Source of the DNA: Burkholderia sp. TSV86
GTDB lineage: Bacteria > Pseudomonadota > Gammaproteobacteria > Burkholderiales > Burkholderiaceae
Assembly: GCF_001522865.1 (NCBI RefSeq)
Contig: NZ_LOWB01000116.1
Coordinates: forward strand, 124,001-188,000
Length of the DNA stretch: 64,000 nucleotides
Direction: 5' to 3'
Shown: one piece after another, positions 28,248 to 37,610 of the stretch
Position numbering within the stretch: position 1 is the first letter of the stretch
How the letters are laid out: every line of letters starts with the position of its first letter
The notes under the pieces: generated by a model
Databases searched by the model: none
The model's input: the letters and a program-made list of their open reading frames with translations, nothing else
What the model was told of the DNA's origin: nothing
Position numbers and translations under genes: made by a program

Positions 28248-29407
28248 GCACGTTGCCGACGAATCGGGAGGGCGCGCGCGCCGTGCAGCAGGTTGGCGTT
28301 GATGCCGAGCGCGACGTGCTGATGCGCGTCGTGAACCGGGTCGCGCTGATCACGCTGAACCGGCCGGCCGCGCTCAATGCGTTGTCGCACGAGATGGTGC
28401 GCGCGCTTGCCGCGCTGATCGAGCGATGCCGCGACGATCAAGAGATCGTCGCGATCGTGCTGCGCGGTGCGGGCGATAAAGGTTTTTGCGCGGGCGGCGA
28501 CGTGCGTGCGCTGTATCACGCATCGGGCTCGGGCGGTCGTGATTGGCGGCCGTTCTTCGTCGACGAGTATCGGCTCGACCATGCGCTGCATACGTTTGCG
28601 AAGCCCGTCGTCGCGCTGATGGACGGCGTGACGATGGGCGGCGGCATGGGGCTCGCGCAGGGCGCCGCGCTGCGCGTGTCGACCGAGCGCAGCCGGATCG
28701 CGATGCCCGAGACGCGCATCGGCTTCGTGCCGGACGTCGGCGCGACGCATTTCCTGGCGAAACTGCCGGTCGAGCTGGCGTTGTACATTGGGCTGACGGG
28801 CGCGGTGCTGTCCGGGGCGGACGCGTTGTCGGCGCGGCTTGCCGATCTCTGTGTGCCGTCGTCGTGGCTCGATACGTTCGAGGCGCGGCTCGAACGCGCG
28901 GACTGGGCGGACGGCGTGCCGCGCGCGCTGCGCGCCGTGTTCGAGCCGCCATGCAACATCGTGCCGCACGCGGCGCTCGACAGTCAGATGCCGTGGATCG
29001 TCCGCCATTTCGACCGGCGCTCGCGCGTCGAGCGGATCGTCGCGACGCTGCGCCAGGATCTCGCGCGCGACGACTTGCCGCGTGAGCAACGCCAGTGGCT
29101 TCAGGCAACGCTCGATGCGCTCTTGTCGCATTCGCCGACGATGCTCGAAGTCACGCGCGGCGCGCTGCTGCGCGGCCGGCAGATGACGCTGGCCGAATCG
29201 TTCCGCATGGAGCTGGGGATCGTCGTGCGCGCGATCGAGGACGGCGATTTTCGCGAAGGCGTGCGTGCACATCTCGTCGACAAGGATCGCCGGCCGCGCT
29301 GGGCGCCGATGTCGCTCGTCGAGGTGCAGGACGAGCGGGTCCGGTATTTCCTGACGTCGCCATGGAAATGCGACGCGCATCCGCTCGCGGATCTCGGGCG
29401 CGCGTGA
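28244..29407 (+). CDS. Enoyl-CoA hydratase/isomerase family, probable 3-hydroxyisobutyryl-CoA hydrolase
   Basis: This 387-residue crotonase-fold protein has the long C-terminal extension of the 3-hydroxyisobutyryl-CoA hydrolase subgroup. Hallmarks are LNRPAALNALSHEMVRAL, KGFCAGGDVRALYH, GVTMGGGMGLAQGAALRVST, MPETRIGFVPDVGATHFLAK and the final VRAHLVDKDRRPRWAPMSL. It frees 3-hydroxyisobutyrate for MmsB. It is translationally coupled to the preceding hydratase and is the last gene of the operon. Confidence 0.92.
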   Translation: MSTLPTNREGARAVQQVGVDAERDVLMRVVNRVALITLNRPAALNALSHEMVRALAALIERCRDDQEIVAIVLRGAGDKGFCAGGDVRALYHASGSGGRDWRPFFVDEYRLDHALHTFAKPVVALMDGVTMGGGMGLAQGAALRVSTERSRIAMPETRIGFVPDVGATHFLAKLPVELALYIGLTGAVLSGADALSARLADLCVPSSWLDTFEARLERADWADGVPRALRAVFEPPCNIVPHAALDSQMPWIVRHFDRRSRVERIVATLRQDLARDDLPREQRQWLQATLDALLSHSPTMLEVTRGALLRGRQMTLAESFRMELGIVVRAIEDGDFREGVRAHLVDKDRRPRWAPMSLVEVQDERVRYFLTSPWKCDAHPLADLGRA

Positions 29408-29409
29408 TC

Positions 29410-29451
29410 CGAACCGGGCCAGCGGCGCCGCGCGCTGCCGGCTCCGGTTCG
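29410..29451. terminator. Hairpin between convergent operons
   Basis: CGAACCGG (29410-29417) and CCGGTTCG (29444-29451) are perfectly complementary, and inner CAGCG/CGCTG can extend the stem. The position between the ends of the valine operon and fadD suits a bidirectional terminator, but no T-run is seen on either side. Confidence 0.4.
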
Positions 29452-29491
29452 CACGATACGACTTTGTCTGCGCAGGGCTGCGCCATGCGGG

Positions 29492-31165
29492 TCAGTGCGC
29501 GGTGCTGCGGAGTTCGCGGCGCAGAATCTTGCCGACGTTGCTTTTGGGCAGCTCGGTGCGGAATTCGACGTATTTGGGCCGCTTGTAGCCGGTCAGGCGC
29601 TCCTTGCAGTAAGCGAGAATTTCCTTGTCCGTGAGCGCCGGGTCCTTTTTCACGACGAACAGCTTCACCGCCTCGCCCGAATGCTCGTCGGGCACGCCGA
29701 CGGCCGCCACCTCGAACACGCCCGGATGCGACGCGACCACATCCTCAACCTCGTTCGGATAAACGTTGAAGCCCGATACGAGAATCATGTCCTTCTTTCG
29801 GTCGACGATCTTCACGTAGCCGCGCTCGTCCATCACACCGATGTCGCCCGTCTTGAAGAAGCCGTCCGGCGTCATCACCTGCGCGGTTTCGTCCGGACGA
29901 TTCCAGTAACCTGCCATCACCTGCGGGCCGCGGATGCAGATTTCACCGGGCTGGCCGAGCGCGACGTCGGCACCTGAATCGTCGCGAATCGCGATTTCGG
30001 TCGACGGCAACGGCAGGCCGACCGTGCCGCTGTATTCGGTTGCCGTGACCGGATTGCAAGTAGCGGTAGGCGACGTCTCCGACAGCCCGTAGCCCTCGAT
30101 GATCGGCACGCGCGTTTTTTCCTTCCAGTGCTTCGCGACGCTTTCCTGAATGGCCATGCCGCCGCCGTTTGCGATTTGCAGTTTCGATAAATCGAGCTGA
30201 CCGAAATCCGGGTGATGAAGCATGGCGTTATAGAGCGTGTTGACCGCCGGAAACGCGGTGATCGGATAGCCCTTCAGGGCGCGAATCATGCCCGCGATGT
30301 CGCGCGGATTCGGAATCAGGATACCGGTTCCGCCCACGTGAATCGACAGGAAGCCGCATACAGTCAGTGCGAAGATGTGATAGAGCGGCAGCGCCACCGC
30401 GGTAATCGGCGCTTCTTCCTTCGGCCATTTCCCCGCGATCGGCTCGCGCCATGCTTCGGACTGCAATACGTTGGCGACGATGTTCCGGTGCAGCAGCGTC
30501 GCGCCTTTCGATACGCCAGTCGTGCCGCCCGTGTATTGCAGGAACGCGACGTCGTCCAGCTTCGGCTGAGCCGGCTTGAGGCTGCGTCTGGCGCCTTCGG
30601 CGAGCGCCGTGTTGAAGCGCGTGAACGAAGGCAAGTGCCACGCCGGCACCATTTTCTTCACGCGACGCACCGCGTAATTGACGAGCATACCCTTCGCGCC
30701 CAGTAGGTCACCCATCGCCGCGACGACGACGTGCGCGACCGATGTTCTGGCGATCACCGCTTGCAGCGTGGCCGCGAAGTTCTCGAGAATCACGATCGCT
30801 TGCGCACCGCTGTCCTTGAGCTGGTGTTCCAGCTCGCGCGGCGTATAGAGCGGATTGACGTTGACGACTATATATCCAGCGCGCAATGCGGCCGCGATCG
30901 TCACCGGATATTGCAGCACGTTCGGCATCATGATCGCCACCCGCGCGCCCGGCGCGAGACCGCGCGATTGAAACCATGCGCCGAGCTTGCGCGACAGCGC
31001 GTCTAGCTCGCCATAGGTGATCGCCTTACCGAGGCAGACGAATGCGTTGCGTTCGCGATAGTCGTGAAAGCTCGTCTCGAGCAGCTCGACGAGCGATGCA
31101 TAGCGGGAAAGATCCACGTCGGCCGGCACGCCGGGCGGATACGATTTCAGCCAGACTCTCTCCAT
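29492..31165 (-). CDS. fadD: Long-chain fatty-acid--CoA ligase
   Basis: This 557-residue membrane-associated AMP-forming ligase activates long-chain fatty acids to acyl-CoA. Its N-terminus (MERVWLKSYPPGVPADVDLS) is diagnostic of FadD. The P-loop YTGGTTGVSKGATLLH, the GYGLSETSP adenylate motif, the FACS motif DGFFKTGDIGVMDERGYVKI and the catalytic Lys in SNVGKILRRELR are all present. AAGGAGA precedes the ATG at 31165. It stands alone on the minus strand, convergent with the valine operon. Confidence 0.95.
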   Translation of the reverse strand: MERVWLKSYPPGVPADVDLSRYASLVELLETSFHDYRERNAFVCLGKAITYGELDALSRKLGAWFQSRGLAPGARVAIMMPNVLQYPVTIAAALRAGYIVVNVNPLYTPRELEHQLKDSGAQAIVILENFAATLQAVIARTSVAHVVVAAMGDLLGAKGMLVNYAVRRVKKMVPAWHLPSFTRFNTALAEGARRSLKPAQPKLDDVAFLQYTGGTTGVSKGATLLHRNIVANVLQSEAWREPIAGKWPKEEAPITAVALPLYHIFALTVCGFLSIHVGGTGILIPNPRDIAGMIRALKGYPITAFPAVNTLYNAMLHHPDFGQLDLSKLQIANGGGMAIQESVAKHWKEKTRVPIIEGYGLSETSPTATCNPVTATEYSGTVGLPLPSTEIAIRDDSGADVALGQPGEICIRGPQVMAGYWNRPDETAQVMTPDGFFKTGDIGVMDERGYVKIVDRKKDMILVSGFNVYPNEVEDVVASHPGVFEVAAVGVPDEHSGEAVKLFVVKKDPALTDKEILAYCKERLTGYKRPKYVEFRTELPKSNVGKILRRELRSTAH

Positions 31166-31251
31166 GCAGGTATGTCTCCTTGGTTTTCGTCATGAGCGGA
31201 ATCTTATTTAACCCAATCTAACCTTTCGCCGCGTTTTGTCTGTACGGTGTA

Positions 31252-32286
31252 CTACCTGGGCGCCGGCGCCGCATGGTTCCCGGGGCTATCGTTCATCTGG
31301 CGCTGCAGAATTTGCCGATACATTTGCGTCGGGCTGATCCGGCCATCCCGGGCACGTGCCTGTGCCGGCGTCAATGTTTCAGCGCGTACAGGCGGGATGC
31401 CGCGTAACACCGGCTCGATGACTGGGCGGGTGGATGGCGTGATCGCGTCGACGAGCGCGAGCGCCGCACGCCGCAACGACAGCAGCTTCATCGCAAGCCG
31501 CACGGCCGGCGTGATGACGGGGCCGACCCAGCGAGGCTGGCGAATGCCTGCAAGCTCGCGCATGTAGGTGGGCATCGTCGATAGCGTTGCGGCACGCATG
31601 CCCCAGGCGGCGAGTTTGAGCAGCGGGCGCGCGATGCGCGGCGTATCGGCGTTGATCGTGATGCGGCTGCCGTCGAGCAGATACCGCATCGTCGATTGCG
31701 TGAGTTCGGAGGCGGCGAGCCGCGGGCGCATCGCAGCAAAGTAGTGGCGAATGCCTTCACGCGTGCGCGGCACCGCACAAGGCGAACACGTCTGCAATTC
31801 GGCCGCGATCGCGCATTCCTCCCAATAGCGCGCTTCGTCGGCCGCGGACAATTTGCCGGGACCGAAACGCTCATAGGCGATCAATACGGAATGCCAACCG
31901 GTGAGCAGTATCCAGAGTTGCGAATCCGGGTCGTTCGCATCGAACCGCTTGCCGCTGACGGGCTCGATGCCGACGGCTTTCGCATGCACCTTGACCAGCA
32001 TTTCCGATGCGTCGAGTGCGCTGCGGGTGTCGCCGAGCGCGACCGTCGCAAAATACCGGATGGTCCGATCGTAGCGTAGTTTGGGGTTCGTATAGATGCC
32101 GCGCCGCGAATTGACCGCCGCCAGCAGAAACGGATCGAGTTCCTCGACCACGACGGAGCGCTGAAAGCCGATGGTTAGCGCGGTGGGGTAGGCCCAAACG
32201 CGCCAAGTCGGAGAATCCGGACCGAAGAATCCGTAGTCTTCGTGCCGAAGTTCGCCATTATGATTAGTATTCTTAAATAATTTCAT
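31252..32286 (-). CDS. Oxygenase MpaB family protein (DUF2236)
   Basis: This 344-residue protein of the DUF2236/MpaB family has the haem-oxygenase-like fold shared with latex-clearing protein and fungal MpaB. Family landmarks are FFGPDSPTWRVWAYPTAL near residue 20, RYDRTIRYFATVALGD, and the helix LLTGWHSVLIAYERFGPGKL with a candidate axial His. GGGAG precedes ATG 32286 by about 7 bases. It lies 43 bases downstream of a TetR regulator on the same strand, so the two form a self-regulated operon. Substrate unknown. Confidence 0.82.
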   Translation of the reverse strand: MKLFKNTNHNGELRHEDYGFFGPDSPTWRVWAYPTALTIGFQRSVVVEELDPFLLAAVNSRRGIYTNPKLRYDRTIRYFATVALGDTRSALDASEMLVKVHAKAVGIEPVSGKRFDANDPDSQLWILLTGWHSVLIAYERFGPGKLSAADEARYWEECAIAAELQTCSPCAVPRTREGIRHYFAAMRPRLAASELTQSTMRYLLDGSRITINADTPRIARPLLKLAAWGMRAATLSTMPTYMRELAGIRQPRWVGPVITPAVRLAMKLLSLRRAALALVDAITPSTRPVIEPVLRGIPPVRAETLTPAQARARDGRISPTQMYRQILQRQMNDSPGNHAAPAPR

Positions 32287-32329
32287 CGAATGCTCCCATC
32301 GATCTCGAAATCGACATCCAAAGCGGATA

Positions 32330-32944
32330 TCAAGCTTTCATGAATCCGCCCAGGACGACCCGGCCCACATATTCGCCGAGCGCCTCGGCCGTCCATTGCT
32401 GTTCGTTCTGGAGCATCGCGCGCACAGCGCCGTCTCCGAGCGACATGAACAGCTCCACCAAAACCGGTAGTTTCTTATCAACCTGTTCGACGCCGGCCTG
32501 CTTCAGCATTGGGCCCATCAACGCGCCCACGTGCTGCGCGACGCGTTGGCGTGCCTGGCCGTAGCGGGCAATGGCGTCACAGTCGCTATCCGCGGCGAGC
32601 ACGAGCCGCCATGAATCGCCGTGCTCGGCCACGACTTTCAGCAGCGCCTGGAATCCGGCCGTCATCCATTGCTTTGGTTCGCCGAATTGCGGCTCACGCG
32701 GCAACGCCGACAACACGCCGTCGAACAGACGCTTTTCTTCGCGCTCGAGCAACGCGCGGATTAAGTCTTCCCGCGACGGGTAGCACGCATAAACCACCGG
32801 GCGGGTGACGCCGAGTGCCTGCGCGACTGCTTCCATCGACACGTTCGCCAGCCCCCGGCTGAGCGCGATGCGCAATGCGGCGTCCAATACTTGCGGACGC
32901 CTGCGATGTGGCCCCAAATGGGCGGCTCGGGTTCGTTCCAGCAT
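32330..32944 (-). CDS. TetR-family transcriptional regulator
   Basis: This 204-residue repressor has an N-terminal helix-turn-helix (QVLDAALRIALSRGLANVSM, then AVAQALGVTRPVVYACYPSR) typical of TetR, with an all-helical ligand domain after residue about 60. AAGGA lies 5 bases before ATG 32944. It precedes the MpaB-type oxygenase and probably represses this pair; two direct repeats just upstream of its start are candidate binding sites. Confidence 0.9.
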   Translation of the reverse strand: MLERTRAAHLGPHRRRPQVLDAALRIALSRGLANVSMEAVAQALGVTRPVVYACYPSREDLIRALLEREEKRLFDGVLSALPREPQFGEPKQWMTAGFQALLKVVAEHGDSWRLVLAADSDCDAIARYGQARQRVAQHVGALMGPMLKQAGVEQVDKKLPVLVELFMSLGDGAVRAMLQNEQQWTAEALGEYVGRVVLGGFMKA

Positions 32945-32952
32945 GATATTCC

Positions 32953-32989
32953 TTCAAGGGCGTAGGAAAATATATTCGAGGGTGTAGGA
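32953..32989. promoter_or_regulatory. Pair of 15-bp direct repeats upstream of tetR
   Basis: TTCAAGGGCGTAGGA (32953-32967) and TTCGAGGGTGTAGGA (32975-32989) differ at two positions and repeat every 22 bases, about two helical turns. The first overlaps the 5' untranslated region of the TetR gene, and the AT-rich TATATT between them could be a -10. This layout suits autoregulation. Confidence 0.5.
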
Positions 32990-33167
32990 TCTTGCCAAGC
33001 GAATTCTTCGACGACTCCCTCGACTGCCGGATCGCCGCTGCGGCAACAGCGCCGCTCGGGACGACGGGCGGCGGAATCGGCCGCGATCCGCGGCTGGCGA
33101 GCGGCGGCGCGTCCGGCGGCCACACGGCGCTTGCCCGCCCGCCGGCCTTCCGCGCGGCATTCACGCA

Positions 33168-34076
33168 TCATTCGCCGAGCATCGCCGGAATCGCAGCGGC
33201 GAGCGCGTCGATCGCGCAGCGCATCTTGAGCGGCAGGTAACGCGTTTGTTGCCAGATCACGTGAATTTCTTGCTCGGGCACGAAGCAACGGTCCATCAGC
33301 GCGATCAACTCGCCACGCTTGACGTAATCCGCGAGCAACCAGCTCGGCAGCCACGCAATCCCGAAACCGGCGACGGCGGCCGCCGCGATCGCCGGCACGT
33401 CGTCGAAACTCAATTGATGCCGGGTCTCGACGCGCACCACGCTGCCGTTCACGTCGCGCAGATCCCACGGCATCGGCACGCCGCCGCGCGAATAGGCGAT
33501 CGTCTGATGCCCGGACAGCGCGTCGATGTTCTCGGGCCGCCCGTAGCGCGCAACATACGACGGCGCGGCGCCGAGGCTGCCGTATTGGGTGCCGAGGCGT
33601 CGAGCGACGAGGCTCGTGCTGTCGCGCAGCCGGCCGATCCGGACCGCGAGGTCGAAGCCTTCTTCGACCAGATCGACAGGGCGGTCTGAGATCGACAGAT
33701 CGATCTGCAACTGCGCATGTGCGCGCGCCAGCTCCAGCAGCACGGGCGCGACGCAGTGATGGCCGAACGCGAGCGGCGCGCTCACGCGCAGGCGCCCGCG
33801 CGGTTCACGCCGGCCGCTGTCGAGATCGTTCTGCGCCGCTTCGAGTTCGGCGAGCGCGCGCATGCAGCGGTCGTAATACGCGTGACCGTCGTCGGTCAGG
33901 CTCTGGCTGCGCGTCGTGCGGTGCAACAGTCTCACGCCGAGCCGCTTTTCGAGGCGGGCGATCGTCTTGCCGACCGCCGAGCGCGTGATGTGCAGCCGCT
34001 CGGCCGCTTGCGCGAAGCTGCCGGATTCGACGACTTGCACGAAGGTCGCGATGCCGTCGAGCTTGTCCGTGATCAT
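33168..34076 (-). CDS. LysR-family transcriptional regulator
   Basis: This 302-residue regulator has the LysR helix-turn-helix at residues about 5-60 (GIATFVQVVESGSFAQAAERL, then HITRSAVGKTIARLEKRLG, then LLHRTTRSQSLTDDG), and a type-2 periplasmic-binding-like effector domain following (PRGRLRVSAPLAFGHHCVAP). It is divergent from the DHA2 exporter at 34267, the classic arrangement for a regulator and its target. Effector unknown. Confidence 0.92.
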   Translation of the reverse strand: MITDKLDGIATFVQVVESGSFAQAAERLHITRSAVGKTIARLEKRLGVRLLHRTTRSQSLTDDGHAYYDRCMRALAELEAAQNDLDSGRREPRGRLRVSAPLAFGHHCVAPVLLELARAHAQLQIDLSISDRPVDLVEEGFDLAVRIGRLRDSTSLVARRLGTQYGSLGAAPSYVARYGRPENIDALSGHQTIAYSRGGVPMPWDLRDVNGSVVRVETRHQLSFDDVPAIAAAAVAGFGIAWLPSWLLADYVKRGELIALMDRCFVPEQEIHVIWQQTRYLPLKMRCAIDALAAAIPAMLGE

Positions 34077-34266
34077 GATGTCGGTTGTCCTTTATTGGTT
34101 CTTTTGAGGCCCCATTAAGGTGAATAAAACGAATCAATAGGGATAAATATTCCTCTTATATTACCGACTCCTGGTGCCCGCCTGTGGTGTCGCGTGCGGC
34201 GCATTTTTCCGATTCCGAATCTGGAGGTTCGACGGCGTTCGCGTGCCGGGCGCCGTCGCGATATCG
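34077..34266. promoter_or_regulatory. Divergent promoter region of the LysR gene and MFS exporter
   Basis: The middle of this 190-base gap (34110-34170) is A/T-rich, including GAATAAAACGAATC, GGATAAATATTCC and TTATATTACC. Several T-N11-A spacings occur, as expected for LysR sites, but none is uniquely convincing. Confidence 0.4.
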
Positions 34267-35838
34267 ATGCCCCTGTCCCATTTGTCCCGAAACGCGGTCG
34301 CATTGGCGGCCGTTTGCCTTACATCGTTGATGTTCGGCCTTGAGATTTCGAGCGTGCCGGTGATTCTGCCGGTGCTCGAGCGTGTGCTGCATGGCGATTT
34401 CAACGGCATGCAATGGATCATGAACGCGTACACGATCGCCTGCACGACCGTATTGATGGCGACCGGCACGCTCGCCGACCGGTTCGGCCGCAAGCGGGTC
34501 TACGTCATCGGCACGGTGCTGTTCGGCGCGACGTCGCTCGTTTGCGGCGTGGCGCAAAGCGTGCCGGTGCTGATCGCCGGCCGCTTGCTGCAAGGCGCGA
34601 GCGGCGGCGCGATGCTGATCTGCCAGATCGCGGTGCTGTCGCATCAATTTCAGGACGGGCGCGAGCGCAGCCGCGCGTTCGGCATCTGGGGGTGCGTTTT
34701 CGGTATTGGGCTTGGCTTCGGGCCGATCATTGGCGGGGCGATCGTCGCGCTGTCGAGTTGGCAGTGGGTGTTTCTCGTTCACGCGCCGCTTGCGGTCGTC
34801 GCGCTCGTGCTGATTTTCGGCGCGGTGCGGGAGTCGCGCGATCCGCATGCCGGCCGGCTCGACGTTGCGGGCATCGTCACATTGTCGCTCGCGGTGTTCG
34901 GCCTGGCCTACTACATCACGCAAAGCGGCGAGCTTGGCGCAACGAGCCTGGCCGGGCTCGGCGTGCTCGCCGCGACGATGGTTGCGCTTGTGGCGTTCGT
35001 CGTCGCCGAGCGCGTGAGTGCGCGGCCGATGTTCGATTTCTCGGTGTTCCGCAGCCGCACGTTCTCGGGCGCGCTGTTCGGATCGATGGGAATGAACTTC
35101 AGCTTCTGGCCTTTCATGATTTATCTGCCGATCTATTTCCAGATCGGGCTCGGTTACGGCAGCGTGACGGCCGGTTGCGCGTTGCTCGCCTACACGCTGC
35201 CCACGCTCGTCGTGCCGCCGCTCGGCGAGCGGCTGGCATTGCGCTATGGGCCGGGCGTCGTGATTCCGGGCGGCTTGCTGACGATTGCCGCCGGTTTCGC
35301 GTTGATGCGCTTGGGCAGCGCGGCGGCGCATCCGGACTGGCTGACGATGCTGCCTGGCTGCATGATCGCGGGCATCGGGCTGGGCGTCACCAACACGCCG
35401 GTCACGAATATGGCGACGGGAGCAGTATCGAGCGAGCGTGCCGGCATGGCTTCGGCGATCGATATGAGCGCGCGGATGATCTCGCTTGCGCTGAACATCG
35501 CGATCATGGGGTTCGTGCTTGTCGCGGGCATCGTGTCGGGCTTGTCGGCGCGTCTGCCGGGCGAACTCGACGCGGCGGCGTTGCGGCGTGTCGCGCAGCA
35601 GATTGCGTCGGGCCACGGCGGCGCGGCGGGCGACGTCGTGCCGGCGCTTGCCGCGGTCGATCCGTCGGGCCTCGCGTTGCATGCGGCGCTTGCGCATGGG
35701 TTTGGCTGGGTGATGATGTACGGCGCGGTGTGTGCCGCGATACTCGCGGTGGCGAGTCTTGCGGTGTTCGCGCCGGTGCGGTGGCGGGCGGCGGGCGTCG
35801 GCGTGCCGGGCAGCCAAGGAGCGTGCGGAGGAGATTGA
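34267..35838 (+). CDS. MFS multidrug exporter, DHA2 family (14 helices)
   Basis: This 523-residue drug:proton antiporter of the inner membrane has fourteen or so membrane segments. Motif C-like SLMFGLEISSVPVILPVL and motif A GTLADRFGRKRVYVIG are typical of DHA2, followed by LLQGASGGAMLICQIAVLSH and GPIIGGAIVAL. GTG 34243 has GGAGG 15 bases upstream, and a GTG at 34174 is also in frame; ATG 34267 is used because the first membrane helix starts shortly after. It is divergent from LysR. Confidence 0.9.
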   Translation: MPLSHLSRNAVALAAVCLTSLMFGLEISSVPVILPVLERVLHGDFNGMQWIMNAYTIACTTVLMATGTLADRFGRKRVYVIGTVLFGATSLVCGVAQSVPVLIAGRLLQGASGGAMLICQIAVLSHQFQDGRERSRAFGIWGCVFGIGLGFGPIIGGAIVALSSWQWVFLVHAPLAVVALVLIFGAVRESRDPHAGRLDVAGIVTLSLAVFGLAYYITQSGELGATSLAGLGVLAATMVALVAFVVAERVSARPMFDFSVFRSRTFSGALFGSMGMNFSFWPFMIYLPIYFQIGLGYGSVTAGCALLAYTLPTLVVPPLGERLALRYGPGVVIPGGLLTIAAGFALMRLGSAAAHPDWLTMLPGCMIAGIGLGVTNTPVTNMATGAVSSERAGMASAIDMSARMISLALNIAIMGFVLVAGIVSGLSARLPGELDAAALRRVAQQIASGHGGAAGDVVPALAAVDPSGLALHAALAHGFGWVMMYGAVCAAILAVASLAVFAPVRWRAAGVGVPGSQGACGGD

Positions 35839-35968
35839 CGCGCTCACCGCCGGCGGCCGGCTTCGGCGGGCGTGCGACGCGGCGCCGGCGAGTTTGCCGC
35901 AGACGGCGGCGATCGGGCATCGGACGCCGGCGGCCCACACCTTTGCGAGCCGGCCCGGATCGCTCGCC

Positions 35969-37591
35969 TCAACCCGCTGCGCCGCCGAGCGCCTTGTACA
36001 AGTTCATCTGATTGTTGAGCCGGTCCAGCCGATTCAGCGCGGCAGCGCTCTGCGCGTCGCGCAGCCGCTGCTGTTGGTCGAGCCACGGCTGCACGCCCGT
36101 CGCGCCTGCCTCGAAGCGTATGCGTGCGAGCGTTTCCGCCCGTTGCGCCTGCGCGAGCGACAGCGTGCGCTGCTGCGCTTGCCGATCGAGTTGCACGCGC
36201 GCGGACAGCGCGTTCTCGACCTCGCTCAACGCCGTGTACAACTTCTGACGGAAATTGACGACAGCTTCCTCGTATTGCGTCTGCGATACCTTGATCTGCA
36301 ACTGCATGGTGTTCCACTGGACGAACGGCAGCGCGAGTCCGAGCCCGAGTGTCGCGATCGGGTTCGCGAGCACCCGTTCGAGGCTCGCGCTCGACGTGCC
36401 GACGTTGCCTGTCAGCGTGAATGTCGGATAGAAGCTCGTGCGCGTGGCGTCGACGTTCGCGAGCGATTCGCGCAGACGCAGTTCGGCGGCGCGCAGATCG
36501 GGGCGCCGGCCGAGCAGCTCGGCCGGCAGGCCGGCCGGGACCGCGGGCAGGGGGGCGTTGGGCAGGGCGGCGGGCTCGGCCGCCGGTGCTTGCGGGGGGC
36601 GGTCGAACAGGATCGCAAGCGCGTGACGATTTTCGGTGCGCTGCTGGATGAGCTGTGTTTGCGCGGCCCGTTGCGCGGACAAACTCTGTTCCGCCTGCGC
36701 GACGTCGAGTCCAGAAACGGCGCCGGCGGCGTGACGCGAGCGCACGAGCGCGAGCGTGCGCTCGGCATAGGCGATGTTCGCGTCGGCGAACGCGATCTGC
36801 TGGTTCAAATAGCCGATCTGCCAGTACAGCGCGGCCGTCGTGCCGATCAGGGACAACTTAGCCGCATCGCGATCGGCTGCTGTCGCATCGGCTTCCCAGC
36901 GCGCGGCATCGCGCAGCGCGGCAAGCCTGCCCCACAAGTCGAGTTCGTAGTTCAGCGTGCCGGCGAGGCCGCTCGAGCGGCCCATTTGATGCGTGTCGAG
37001 CGTGCGCGACACGCCGCCCGTCGCGCCGAGCGTCACGTTCGGCGTCAGGTTCGTGTCGGCGAGCCCGGCTTGCAGACGCGCGCGATAGACGCGGATCGCG
37101 GCGGCGGCGAGATCGTTGTTGGTGCGCAGCGCATCGTCGATCAGTTGCCCGAGCACCGGATCGTCGAAGCTGCGCCACCAGTTCGCCGTCGCGGTGGCGG
37201 TTGATGCGGCGGAAGCGGCAGGCGCAGCCGAAGCTGTTTGCGGGGCGTCCGACGGCGAGGCGGCGGGCTTCGCGGGGGCGTTCGAAATGGCCGGCGCGCC
37301 GGCTGCGCCGGGTCCGGCAACGGCTTGCGAAACGGCCGAGGGCGAAGCTTGCTGCGCGGCGGGCGGAGTAGACGCCGCAGGTACGGCCGGGGCAGCGGAG
37401 CGAGCCGGAATAGGTGGCGTGAGCGGGGCTTCAGTGCCGTGAGCGCTAGGCGCCCCGGAAGCCTCCGGCGAAGCCCAATGCGCCGGCACCGCAACGGCGG
37501 GCAACGGCCCATGGCGCGTCGCGGTGCAGCCGGCCGACAGCGCGGCGGCGCATGCGAGTGTGCAGAGCCGGGAAGCGGGGAATCGGGTCAT
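35969..37591 (-). CDS. RND-type outer-membrane efflux lipoprotein (NodT family) with long Ala/Pro insert
   Basis: This 540-residue outer-membrane duct for the MacAB pump has a lipoprotein signal peptide with lipobox LSAGC (Cys22), two OEP domains from NWWRSFDDPVLGQLIDDAL at 137 onward, the RRPDLRAAELRLRES motif, and a C-terminal ATGVQPWLDQQQRLRDAQSA helix. Between PAHW (36-39) and NWWRSF (137) about 95 residues are almost all Ala, Pro, Ser and Thr, which most NodT proteins lack. It starts 19 bases after macB, so it is the third gene of macA-macB-nodT. Confidence 0.93.
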   Translation of the reverse strand: MTRFPASRLCTLACAAALSAGCTATRHGPLPAVAVPAHWASPEASGAPSAHGTEAPLTPPIPARSAAPAVPAASTPPAAQQASPSAVSQAVAGPGAAGAPAISNAPAKPAASPSDAPQTASAAPAASAASTATATANWWRSFDDPVLGQLIDDALRTNNDLAAAAIRVYRARLQAGLADTNLTPNVTLGATGGVSRTLDTHQMGRSSGLAGTLNYELDLWGRLAALRDAARWEADATAADRDAAKLSLIGTTAALYWQIGYLNQQIAFADANIAYAERTLALVRSRHAAGAVSGLDVAQAEQSLSAQRAAQTQLIQQRTENRHALAILFDRPPQAPAAEPAALPNAPLPAVPAGLPAELLGRRPDLRAAELRLRESLANVDATRTSFYPTFTLTGNVGTSSASLERVLANPIATLGLGLALPFVQWNTMQLQIKVSQTQYEEAVVNFRQKLYTALSEVENALSARVQLDRQAQQRTLSLAQAQRAETLARIRFEAGATGVQPWLDQQQRLRDAQSAAALNRLDRLNNQMNLYKALGGAAG

Positions 37592-37610
37592 CGTGTCGTT
37601 ACCTCGTCTG

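Noticed and set aside
34156..35940. 594-codon minus-strand frame opposite the MFS exporter
   Set aside because: Arg/His/Ala-rich and without motifs; the plus strand encodes an intact 14-helix exporter.
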